Below are positions 38,405-47,533 of a stretch of 64,000 bases of DNA, one piece after another. Below the pieces are notes generated by a model. That model had not been told where the DNA came from, ran no database searches, and saw only the letters and a program-made list of their open reading frames with translations. A program made the position numbers and the translations under genes. The stretch comes from Prevotella sp. Its GTDB lineage: Bacteria > Bacteroidota > Bacteroidia > Bacteroidales > Bacteroidaceae. Each line of letters begins with the position of its first letter. Within the stretch, counting starts at the first letter, position 1. The stretch is from contig JAJPYN010000007.1 in the NCBI GenBank assembly GCA_021204905.1, positions 108,121-172,120 of the forward strand, read 5' to 3'.

Positions 38405-41400
38405 ATGGACAAGAAAAGATTAATTTTTGGCTGCAGCCTGACGGGCAAATGTTTCGTCAGGGCCATGTTGCTGCTGCTCTTCTTGGCTCCGATGAGCTTG
38501 GTTTGCAGTAATGCACAGGCGCAGAAGCCGATCTCGGGTGTGGTAGTGTCCGCGTCCGACGGCGAGCCGTTAGTAGGTGTCAGTGTCCAAGTGAAAGGTA
38601 CATCAGATGGAAGCATTACCGACATCGACGGTAATTTCTCGCTGACGGCATCGCAAGGGCAGACGCTGGTGTTCTCCTACATCGGCTTCATCACACAGGA
38701 AGTGAAGGTGGGCGCAGCATCGACGTTGAGCATCACGTTGAAGGAAGACTACGAGACGCTGAACGAGGTGGTTGTCGTAGGTTACGGCCAGATGCGGCGT
38801 TCGGACTTGACCGGTGCCGTAACATCGGTGAACGACGAGGCTATCAAGCGTTCGGTGCCGACATCGATCGACCAAGTGCTGCAAGGCCACGCTGCCGGTG
38901 TGCAGATCACGACGAACTCCGGTACGCCGGGCGGTTCGACATCGATCCGTATTCGCGGTACCAACTCGCTTAACGCCACGAACCAGCCTATCTTCGTCAT
39001 CGACGGCGTTGTTGTCGATTCTTCCACCGACGACGAGACGACCAACCCTCTGGCAAGCATTAACCCGAGCGATGTCGTTTCGATGGACATCTTGAAGGAT
39101 GCCTCCGCAACGGCCATCTACGGTGCGCGCGCCGCCAACGGTGTGATCATCATCACCACCAAGCGCGGTCAGGCCGGCGAGACCACTATCAGTTACGACG
39201 GATATATCGGTTGGCAAAACATGCCGAAATATCTCGATATGATGAACCTCCAGCAATATGCCGAGCGCCATAACGCCCGCGCCGATGCTTACATCGTTTC
39301 TCACAGCGATTACTACGTGAACACCGACGTCCTCGGCGAGGGTACCGACTGGCAGAGGGAGCTGTTCCAGAACGCGCTGATGACCAACCACAGCATCTCG
39401 CTCACGGGCGGCACGGACAAGATAACCTACGCCATGAGCGGCGGCTACCTCATGCAGGACGGTATTGCAGTGGGCTCGAGCTTCAAGCGCCTTACCCTCC
39501 GCGGCAACATCGACGTGAAGATGAAGAGTTGGCTCAACGGCGGCATCAACTTCTCGTTGGCGGACAGCAAGCAGGAAGTGGGCACGGATAACACCACCAT
39601 CATGAACGCTCTCCAGTCGCAGCCGGCAACGGCCATCACCACCGCGCTGGGCACATACGACGGTCCTGACGACCAGTGGATGCCCGACAACATGGTGGCA
39701 TTGGCAGAGATGCGCACGAACAACAACAAGAAGGAGAACTTCCGCCTTAGCACATACTTGGAGGCCATCATCACGAAGGACATCTCTCTCAAGACGGAGC
39801 TTTCCACTGACTATAACCTTAATAAATATTACTACTACGAGCCGGACTACACCTTCGGTCTGAAGACCAACGAGACCCGCACCGGCACGTGGACCAAGAC
39901 CGACACTAAGTATTGGAGCTGGAGGAACATCCTGACGTGGAACACCACATTCAACAAGGTTCACGCGCTGAACGTGATGCTCGGACAAGAGATGAGCCAC
40001 AACCACTGGGAGACGCAAGTGTCCAACGCCACGGGCTACCTGTCGAACTCGGCAAAGGACCCCAGCGCGGGCGATACGAGCCTGTCGAGCGGTACGGGTT
40101 ATCAGAACGACAACGCCATCCTTTCATACTTCGGCCGCGCGTTCTATTCCTACGACGACCGCTACCTCGTAACGGCAACGATACGTCGCGACGGTTCCTC
40201 ACGCTTCGCCAAAGGCAACCGCTGGGGCTGGTTCCCCTCGGCAGCATTGGCTTGGAAGGTGAGCAGCGAGAAGTTTATGAAAGACGTTAAATGGATTGAC
40301 AACCTCAAGCTCCGTCTCGGTTGGGGCGCAACGGGTAACCAGAACGTAGGCGATTGGGCTTACATGGCGCTCCTGTCGACGAAGACCACGCCGTGGGGCA
40401 GCGGTGTGCTTAACGCCAACAACGCCAACCCGAACCTTAAATGGGAGACCACCTATTCGTGGAACCTCGGTTTGGACTGGAACCTGTTTGACAGCCGCAT
40501 CGAGTTTGTTGCCGACTTCTATTATAAGAAGACCAAAGACCTGTTGCTGCAAGTAGCCCTTCCGGCATACGCGGGCAGCGCGGGACAAGGCGCGGCAACC
40601 GACCCGTGGACAAACATCGGCAGCGTTCGCAACGAAGGTGTGGAGTTGACATTGAACACGGTTAATATCGACCACAGAGGTTTCCAGTGGCGCACGAACA
40701 TCGTCTTCTCGCTCAACCGCAACAAGGTGCTCTCTCTCGACACCGACACGGGTACGCTGGCGAAAGACCTGCAAGTGGGTTCCGATACCTCCACCGTTAC
40801 CTACTCCATGCCGGGTTACGGCATCGGCATGTTCTGGGGCTATAAGGTCATCGGACGTTTCGACGAGCCGACAGACTTCTATTACACCGACAAGGACGGC
40901 AACGTGAAAGAGGTTGCCCGCCCGACCGGCATGAGCATCTCCGAGAGCGACACGTGGCTCGGCGACTACATCTTCGAGGATGTTAACGGCGACGGCGTCA
41001 TCGACACGAACGACGAGCAGATCATCGGTAACCCCGAGCCGAAATTCACTTACGGCATCGGTAACACGTTCTCATGGAAAGGCTTCGACCTTACCATCTT
41101 CCTCAGCGGCAGCTACGGCAACGATATCCTTAACTACAACCGCCGCTGGCTCGAGCAGTCCGGTTCGAACAGCAACCTGCTGGCATCGAGCTCCTACGCG
41201 AAGGTTGAGATGATCGACCCGGACGGCCCCGACAACTTCCGCAACTACCACGTTACGGGCATCGTCGGTCCGGACCAGCTGGCCGCACGCCTCTACACGG
41301 CGAGCGCGTCGAACATGAACTGGCGCGTTTCCGACCGCTACATCGAGGACGGTTCCTACCTGCGTATCAAGAACATCTCCTTCGCGTACAATTTCCCGCG

Positions 41401-41596
41401 CAAGTGGTTGAAGGCGACGCCTATCGAGACCTTGAAACTGTACGTGAACATTCAGAACCTCTACACGTGGACGAAGTACTCCGGCTACGATCCTGAGGTC
41501 GGCGCGCTCTACGGCGATGCCCTCTACACCGGTATCGACTACGGCCGCTATCCGTCATCGCGTGCCTATACGTTTGGATTGAATGTAACCTTCTAA
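38405..41596 (+). CDS. SusC/RagA-family TonB-linked outer membrane transporter (PUL2)
   Basis: CarboxypepD-like domain, LNEVVVVGYGQMRRSDLTGAV, plug and barrel, ends in F. Confidence 0.95.
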   Translation: MDKKRLIFGCSLTGKCFVRAMLLLLFLAPMSLVCSNAQAQKPISGVVVSASDGEPLVGVSVQVKGTSDGSITDIDGNFSLTASQGQTLVFSYIGFITQEVKVGAASTLSITLKEDYETLNEVVVVGYGQMRRSDLTGAVTSVNDEAIKRSVPTSIDQVLQGHAAGVQITTNSGTPGGSTSIRIRGTNSLNATNQPIFVIDGVVVDSSTDDETTNPLASINPSDVVSMDILKDASATAIYGARAANGVIIITTKRGQAGETTISYDGYIGWQNMPKYLDMMNLQQYAERHNARADAYIVSHSDYYVNTDVLGEGTDWQRELFQNALMTNHSISLTGGTDKITYAMSGGYLMQDGIAVGSSFKRLTLRGNIDVKMKSWLNGGINFSLADSKQEVGTDNTTIMNALQSQPATAITTALGTYDGPDDQWMPDNMVALAEMRTNNNKKENFRLSTYLEAIITKDISLKTELSTDYNLNKYYYYEPDYTFGLKTNETRTGTWTKTDTKYWSWRNILTWNTTFNKVHALNVMLGQEMSHNHWETQVSNATGYLSNSAKDPSAGDTSLSSGTGYQNDNAILSYFGRAFYSYDDRYLVTATIRRDGSSRFAKGNRWGWFPSAALAWKVSSEKFMKDVKWIDNLKLRLGWGATGNQNVGDWAYMALLSTKTTPWGSGVLNANNANPNLKWETTYSWNLGLDWNLFDSRIEFVADFYYKKTKDLLLQVALPAYAGSAGQGAATDPWTNIGSVRNEGVELTLNTVNIDHRGFQWRTNIVFSLNRNKVLSLDTDTGTLAKDLQVGSDTSTVTYSMPGYGIGMFWGYKVIGRFDEPTDFYYTDKDGNVKEVARPTGMSISESDTWLGDYIFEDVNGDGVIDTNDEQIIGNPEPKFTYGIGNTFSWKGFDLTIFLSGSYGNDILNYNRRWLEQSGSNSNLLASSSYAKVEMIDPDGPDNFRNYHVTGIVGPDQLAARLYTASASNMNWRVSDRYIEDGSYLRIKNISFAYNFPRKWLKATPIETLKLYVNIQNLYTWTKYSGYDPEVGALYGDALYTGIDYGRYPSSRAYTFGLNVTF

Positions 41597-41609
41597 ACAC
41601 AGATATATC

Positions 41610-43373
41610 ATGACAAAGAAATATATTTTTCTCCCGATTGTGGCAGGCGTGATGGCACTGAGCAGCTGCAGCGATTTTCTCGACATCGAGAACACCTACC
41701 AGCTGAACCAAGAAACGTTCTTCGACAGCGATGACGCGCTGTTGTCAGCCACAGCACCGCTCTACAACTACGTGTGGTACGACTTCAACGACAAGTTCTA
41801 CTATGCGATGGGCGACGGCCGCGCCAACAATATCACGGCGCAATATTCAGACTATATCTACCCGTACACGAACCTGACCGAGACGTCGCTGTCCACCGGT
41901 CTGGAAGATGCATGGGGCTCACTCTATTCCGTTGTAGCGCAGGCTAACAACACGATTAACAACATCGAGAAATATTCCACGTCCGACGTTAGCGAGACAA
42001 CCAAAATCCAGTGCATCGCCGAAGCACGCTTCATGCGCGGTCTGGCTTACTGGTACATCGCCTCGCTCTGGGGCGCGGGCGTCATCTACGACGACACGTC
42101 CGAGCTCGTTGACAACTATGTCATCCCCGCAAGCCCGTGCATCGACGTGATGGAATACGCCCTGCGCGATATGGAATACGCCGCATACAACCTGCCCGTG
42201 AAACCGGCAAACACCGGCCGCGTTACCACGTACAGCGCTTACGGCATGCTCTCGCGTATGTACCTGTCGATGGCGGGCCTTACCACCTCCGGCATCTACG
42301 ACGGCACCAACGCTGCAACGAACTTCAACCGCGGCACGCGCAACGAGTATTATCTCGACCTCGCGAAGAAGGCTGCATTGAAGGTGATCGACGAATCGGG
42401 CTTAAGCCTGCTGCCGAACTACGGCGACCTCTTCTCCGTAGACGACTTCGACAACAACAGCGAGTGCCTCTTCCAACTGCAATGGATGAGCGGCCCGACA
42501 GCCACCGTGGGCAGCTGTGCCAACTCGATGACGCGCTTCCTCGCTTGGTCCACAATGGTGGGCGACACCAACGCGTGGGGCGGAGCAACATACTGCTCGT
42601 GGGACCTCTGGCTCGAATTCACCGGCTATGCTGACGCGACGCTCGGCACAACGGTAACCGACTGGACACGCCGCCACCACTGCGTGGCTTCCTATCAGGA
42701 GTACTACGAAGAGATGAACGTCAAGAACGGCGGCTACACCTACGGCATCACCGAGACGCGTGCCAGCCAGGGCGCGAACATCAAGAAGTATGTCATCGGC
42801 ACCAACGCCGACAACGGCATCAGCTACGTGAACAACTCCGGCGTGAACACCTATATGATGCGCCTCGCGGAGGTTTATCTGAACTACACCGAGGCATCGA
42901 TGGGCAACGCGACAAGCACCTCCGATGTAACATACTTTAATATGGTACGCGAGCGCGCGGGAATGAGCCCGAAGAGCAGCGTTACCTACGAGGATCTGCG
43001 CCACGAGCGCCGCGTGGAGTTCGCTTTCGAAGGCCTCTATTGGTACGACTGCGTGCGCCGCGCCTACTATCAGCAGCAGGAGGTTATCAACTACATGAAC
43101 AACCAGTATCGCAACGCCAGCTACGACATCAGCGACGACACCAACGAGAACACCTCTCTGGAGAACGTCGTCTATGAGATTAGCGAGAACTACACCGACG
43201 CCGCCAGCGCAAGTGTGGCCACGGCAACGGCAAGCAGCCTGACGCTCCCCATGTCGGCAGCCGACCAAGCCAAGAACCCCTACTTGCTGCCTATCGACAA
43301 CGACGGCAACATCTCAACCGAGCCCTATGAGTTCGGCGAGCGCGAAGTGTCGCACAGCGATCTGTTCAACTAA
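41610..43373 (+). CDS. SusD/RagB-family outer membrane lipoprotein (PUL2)
   Basis: Lipobox SSCSDFLDIENT; ARFMRGLAYWYIASLWGAGVI; HERRVEFAFEGLYWYDCVR. Confidence 0.94.
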   Translation: MTKKYIFLPIVAGVMALSSCSDFLDIENTYQLNQETFFDSDDALLSATAPLYNYVWYDFNDKFYYAMGDGRANNITAQYSDYIYPYTNLTETSLSTGLEDAWGSLYSVVAQANNTINNIEKYSTSDVSETTKIQCIAEARFMRGLAYWYIASLWGAGVIYDDTSELVDNYVIPASPCIDVMEYALRDMEYAAYNLPVKPANTGRVTTYSAYGMLSRMYLSMAGLTTSGIYDGTNAATNFNRGTRNEYYLDLAKKAALKVIDESGLSLLPNYGDLFSVDDFDNNSECLFQLQWMSGPTATVGSCANSMTRFLAWSTMVGDTNAWGGATYCSWDLWLEFTGYADATLGTTVTDWTRRHHCVASYQEYYEEMNVKNGGYTYGITETRASQGANIKKYVIGTNADNGISYVNNSGVNTYMMRLAEVYLNYTEASMGNATSTSDVTYFNMVRERAGMSPKSSVTYEDLRHERRVEFAFEGLYWYDCVRRAYYQQQEVINYMNNQYRNASYDISDDTNENTSLENVVYEISENYTDAASASVATATASSLTLPMSAADQAKNPYLLPIDNDGNISTEPYEFGEREVSHSDLFN

Positions 43374-43391
43374 TTAAAACCAGCGAAGAAT

Positions 43392-44777
43392 ATGAAAAAC
43401 GTAAAATATTTGTGGGTCGCTTGCCTGGGACTGCTCTCGCTCGGCTTTACTGCTTGTAACAGCGACGACGACTATTTCAGCAAGGACGCCCAGAAGAAGA
43501 CCATCGTTGTCAACAAGATTTATCTTGAAGACGCTGACGCCACCGTTACCGACCGCGAAGTAACATTCGCGCGCCTCGGACAGATCATCCGCATCGAAGG
43601 CAGCGGGTTCTACGGCGTGCGCCACGTCTATGTCAACGGCTACGACACGTATTTCAACCGTTCCTACGTGAGCGACGTCTCGATGATGGTGCAGCTCGAC
43701 TCCGACACCCCGATCTCGGATGCCGACGACGATGTGCGCAACACGATACGCCTTACGAAAGACAACACCGAGACGGTTTATGAGTTCGAGATCCGCGCCG
43801 CCTCGCCCACGGTAACAAACATCAGCAACACCCTGCCGATGGCCGGCGAGACCGTAACGGTTTCCGGTACGAACCTCCACGAGACCTACCTCGTCGTGCT
43901 GCCTGACGGAACGGAAGTTACCGACATCACCAACGACGAGGACGGCGAATGGTACTCGTTCGTGATGCCCTCCGGCGTAAGCTCCACAGGCGGGTCAATC
44001 ATCTCCTACGGCGCTAACGGTACGGCACAGACCCCGGCTTGCTTCAATGAAAGCGGCGGTATGATAATCGATTTCGACGGCAACGGCGACTTCGGCGCAT
44101 GGACCGCCACCTATCAGGAGGAAGACCTCACCACCGACCCGCTCAACACAGGGCGCGGCACCGTATGCCCGGCTATCCCGCAGAGCGTGGTTGACGAAGG
44201 CGGCATCTCCTCCGGCGCACACGGCAACGGCTGGTTCACCGCAGGCAACGACAGCGAGCTCGACGACTGGAGCCGCTTCTACAGCCTGATTCCTTCGGAC
44301 ACGCCGGTAGAGGAAGTGGCATTCCAGTTCGATGTTTATGTTCCGGACGCTTGGACGACGGGCGTGCTCGAGTTCACTTTCCAGAACAACCTCTCCACCT
44401 ACGGCTACGGCTCGACGGAGACAACGAACACCACGAACATCGCCTATCCGACGGCCGTCGTTTGGGTTCCGTGGCTTGTTGACAACGAGGTTGTGCCTTA
44501 TTCCACAACGGGCTGGCAGACAATCACCATCCCCGTTTCGAGCGTGGGCAAGTATCAGGATGCCGACGCGGGTTACACCTTCGCCGACGTGGTGAACGAC
44601 CGCAACAACGGTTCCTACCGCAACTTCGGCATGTTCCTCGTCAACTCCGACGTAACGATTTCCGACGATCTCGTCTTCGAGGCAACGCAGTTCTGCCAGA
44701 TGGTCTACACCGACAACTGGCGCATCGTGCCTTACAAGTCGTATGTTGTCTCCGACTTTGACGACGACGAAGAATAA
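43392..44777 (+). CDS. Surface glycan-binding protein-like lipoprotein with IPT/TIG-like domains (PUL2)
   Basis: Lipobox TACNSDDDYF; RIEGSGFYGVRHVYVNGYDTYF and PTVTNISNTLPMAGETVTVSGTNLHETY; position after SusD. Confidence 0.82.
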   Translation: MKNVKYLWVACLGLLSLGFTACNSDDDYFSKDAQKKTIVVNKIYLEDADATVTDREVTFARLGQIIRIEGSGFYGVRHVYVNGYDTYFNRSYVSDVSMMVQLDSDTPISDADDDVRNTIRLTKDNTETVYEFEIRAASPTVTNISNTLPMAGETVTVSGTNLHETYLVVLPDGTEVTDITNDEDGEWYSFVMPSGVSSTGGSIISYGANGTAQTPACFNESGGMIIDFDGNGDFGAWTATYQEEDLTTDPLNTGRGTVCPAIPQSVVDEGGISSGAHGNGWFTAGNDSELDDWSRFYSLIPSDTPVEEVAFQFDVYVPDAWTTGVLEFTFQNNLSTYGYGSTETTNTTNIAYPTAVVWVPWLVDNEVVPYSTTGWQTITIPVSSVGKYQDADAGYTFADVVNDRNNGSYRNFGMFLVNSDVTISDDLVFEATQFCQMVYTDNWRIVPYKSYVVSDFDDDEE

Positions 44778-44807
44778 TAACGACTCACTTTAAAAGATAT
44801 TCAGATT

Positions 44808-47213
44808 ATGAAATTCAAAAAGATAATTCTTCCGGCAGTCGCAGGTCTGTTGTTGCTCAGCGGCTGCGATGACAATAAGATGGAGTGGGTTGAACCTGAT
44901 GGCAGCGTAACCATCGCCGACATTCCTCTTGAACTGGCAGAGAAGATAGCCAACTACGACTACATCAAGGCGTATGCAAAGCAGTACACGCCCAACATGA
45001 CGATTGGCTTGGGGCTCGGTGCCGACGAATATATCAGCGACGATGCTTACCGCGCCGTATGCGACGACAACTTCCAGGTGTTCGTAACGGGCAACGCCAT
45101 GAAGCACCAGTCGGTCGTGGGCAACAGCGGCTCGTACAACTTTGATACCATCGACGAGTGGCTCGACCTCGTGCCGACAGATGTAGATGTCTACGGACAC
45201 AACTTCATCTGGCACACGCAGCAGAACCAGACCTACCTGAAGTCCCTCATCGCACCGACGATGAATATTGTCAACGATGACGAGGGCGGCATAGCCAATC
45301 TCATCTCCAACGGCGACTTCGAGGAAGGCAATATCAACGGATGGGGCGCGTGGTCGTCGGCAGGATGTACCGCAAGCATCTCCGCCGAGGGCGACGGATA
45401 TAACAGTAACTATTCTATGGAGCTCTACAACCCCGAGGCGGGCGAGAACTACTCCGCACAGGCTTACTACACTCTGCCGACCATCAACTGGGAGGAAGAA
45501 GTGGGCGAGACATACGTCATAAAGTTCTACGTCAAGAGCGAGCAGGGCAACTCCAACTTCCAGACGCAAATCCAGAACCGTACCAGCTACAGCGGCGTGC
45601 ACTACAACGCCGTATCGCTCGACCCGGGCGTGTGGACGCTCTACGAGTTCGAATACGAGGTAACCGAGAGCGACGTATCAACCGACCCCGACCACCTCAC
45701 CATCGACTTCGGCTACGTAACGGGCTACACGTGGATTGACGACGTTGAGTTCGGAAAGAAAGTAGAGAGCTCCGACCCGATGGTTAACGTTCTCACCGGC
45801 GACGACTCCACCTTCGACGACGGCACCACAGGCAACTGGGGCAGCTGGGGCGGCGACGAATGGGGCGTTGCTGAAGGCATGGGCGCTGACGGCTCCGATT
45901 GCGTCTACCTGCTGAAATCCGCCGACGGAAATGCTTGGGACGCGCAGTTTGCTTACACCTTCTCCGAATATCTCGACCCGAACGAGACGTATATGATACA
46001 GTTCGATGCCAAAAGCAACACCGCTGCCGGACAGCTCCAGTTCCAGTATCAGAACGGCACGACCTACCAAAGCCAAGGCGGATACGAGACCTTCGACGTG
46101 GGTACGGACTGGATCACCTACCAGAAGGAGTTCTGCACCGGCGACAACGGTTACGAAGATGTTGACCGCATCATCCTCAACTTCGGCGCCGTTGCCGGCA
46201 CGTATTATGTCGACAACATCAAGTTCGGCATTAAGATTGACACCGATTCGTCGAAGAAGCTCAAATCGAAGAAGCGCAAGGCGACGACCATCACCTACAC
46301 GCTGATGTCGGACGAAGAGAAGAAAGAAGCTCTCTTGGGCGCGATGGAAGACTGGATTAAGACCATCTCCGAGCATATCCACGACAAAATTGGCGACCGT
46401 CTCTTCGCATGGGATGTCATCAACGAGCCTATCACCGACAACTGCGAGTTCCGCGGCATCGACAACCACTTCGGCGGCACCGACGATGACGGCGTGGCAG
46501 ACAGCGCACCGGTGGAGACTGAGGAGGACGGCTTGACGCTCAACTGGGCGAACGGCACCGGCAACGGACACTGGTACTGGGGCTACTACCTCGGCATGGA
46601 CTACGCTACTAAGGCGTTCGAGTATGCACGCAAGTACAACCCCAACGCGCTGCTCTTCGTCAACGACTACAACCTCGAGACCAGCCCGAACAAACTGGCC
46701 AAGCTCATCGAGTTTGTTGACTACATCGACCAGAACGGCACTGTCAAGGTCGACGGCATCGGCACGCAGATGCACGTGGCATCCGACGTTTCCGAAGACG
46801 ACGTGCGCACGATGTTCACCACGCTCGCCGCAACGGGCAAGATGATTCGCGTAACCGAGCTCGATGTTTCTCTCGGCACCACCTCTCCCTCCGCCGACCA
46901 GCTTGAGGAGCAGGCGAACACCTACGAGATGATTGTTTCGGCTTACAAGGAGCTCATCCCGGAGAGCCAGCAGTCCGGCATCACCGCGTGGACGCTCAGC
47001 GACAACTCCGCCGAGCACGAGTACTGGCTCAACGGCGACAGCCCGAACCTCTTCGACAGCAACTACGAGCGCAAGCACGCTTACAAAGGCTTCTGCGACG
47101 GCTTGGCAGGCTTCGATATCAGCACCACCTTCACGGGCGACGACTGGGAGAAAGCCTACGAGACCGACGAGACCACGGAGGAAGAAGCTGAGGAAGTTTC
47201 GAGCGAGGAGTAA
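44808..47213 (+). CDS. GH10 endo-beta-1,4-xylanase lipoprotein with two CBM4/9-like modules inserted in the catalytic domain
   Basis: Lipobox SGCDDNK; split GH10 motifs GHNFIWHTQQNQTY ... FAWDVINEPIT ... RVTELDVSLG; between them two ISNGDFEEGNINGWGAW / DDSTFDDGTTGNWGSWG modules. Confidence 0.92.
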   Translation: MKFKKIILPAVAGLLLLSGCDDNKMEWVEPDGSVTIADIPLELAEKIANYDYIKAYAKQYTPNMTIGLGLGADEYISDDAYRAVCDDNFQVFVTGNAMKHQSVVGNSGSYNFDTIDEWLDLVPTDVDVYGHNFIWHTQQNQTYLKSLIAPTMNIVNDDEGGIANLISNGDFEEGNINGWGAWSSAGCTASISAEGDGYNSNYSMELYNPEAGENYSAQAYYTLPTINWEEEVGETYVIKFYVKSEQGNSNFQTQIQNRTSYSGVHYNAVSLDPGVWTLYEFEYEVTESDVSTDPDHLTIDFGYVTGYTWIDDVEFGKKVESSDPMVNVLTGDDSTFDDGTTGNWGSWGGDEWGVAEGMGADGSDCVYLLKSADGNAWDAQFAYTFSEYLDPNETYMIQFDAKSNTAAGQLQFQYQNGTTYQSQGGYETFDVGTDWITYQKEFCTGDNGYEDVDRIILNFGAVAGTYYVDNIKFGIKIDTDSSKKLKSKKRKATTITYTLMSDEEKKEALLGAMEDWIKTISEHIHDKIGDRLFAWDVINEPITDNCEFRGIDNHFGGTDDDGVADSAPVETEEDGLTLNWANGTGNGHWYWGYYLGMDYATKAFEYARKYNPNALLFVNDYNLETSPNKLAKLIEFVDYIDQNGTVKVDGIGTQMHVASDVSEDDVRTMFTTLAATGKMIRVTELDVSLGTTSPSADQLEEQANTYEMIVSAYKELIPESQQSGITAWTLSDNSAEHEYWLNGDSPNLFDSNYERKHAYKGFCDGLAGFDISTTFTGDDWEKAYETDETTEEEAEEVSSEE

Positions 47214-47242
47214 TCCTTACCGCAAACTAATAACAACGAAAG

Positions 47243-47273
47243 GGCGGGTCAAGCTTTTTGACCTGCCTTTTTT
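47243..47273 (+). terminator. Rho-independent terminator after GH10
   Basis: GGCGGGTCAA (47243-47252) pairs with TTGACCTGCC (47258-47267), then T6. Confidence 0.85.
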
Positions 47274-47336
47274 GTTGCCTTTATCTTAGTCGCTACTAAA
47301 ATCCTTGCCTGTGCTGCGCCAACAAGCGTTTGAATT

Positions 47337-47445
47337 GCCGTCCGGTTCGTTTCAACTGCCGTTTGGTTCGTTTCAACTGCTATGTTTTAACGTTGTCATT
47401 ACTATGTTTTAACGACCTTATTACTATGCTTTTAATACCTTTGTT
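47337..47445 (+). repeat. Tandem short repeats (21-bp and 22-bp periods) upstream of the GH35-like operon
   Basis: GCCGTCCGGTTCGTTTCAACT / GCCGTTTGGTTCGTTTCAACT, then CTATGTTTTAACGTTGTCATTA / CTATGTTTTAACGACCTTATTA / CTATGCTTTTAATACC. Confidence 0.85.
47436..47443 (+). promoter_or_regulatory. -7 box TACCTTTG for the GH35-like operon
   Basis: Matches TAnnTTTG and sits at the downstream end of the repeat array; no clear -33 box. Confidence 0.55.
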
Positions 47446-47533
47446 TACACAAAAAGCGGCAATTGTTTTGCAGTTCAGCCACTTTGTGTTAATTTCGCGG
47501 AAGTCAGTCTAACCTAAGCGACAGGCTGTTTTT

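Noticed and set aside
47337-47445. CRISPR-like reading of the tandem repeats
   Set aside because: Units are short, directly abutting, of two different types, with no unique spacers and no cas genes.
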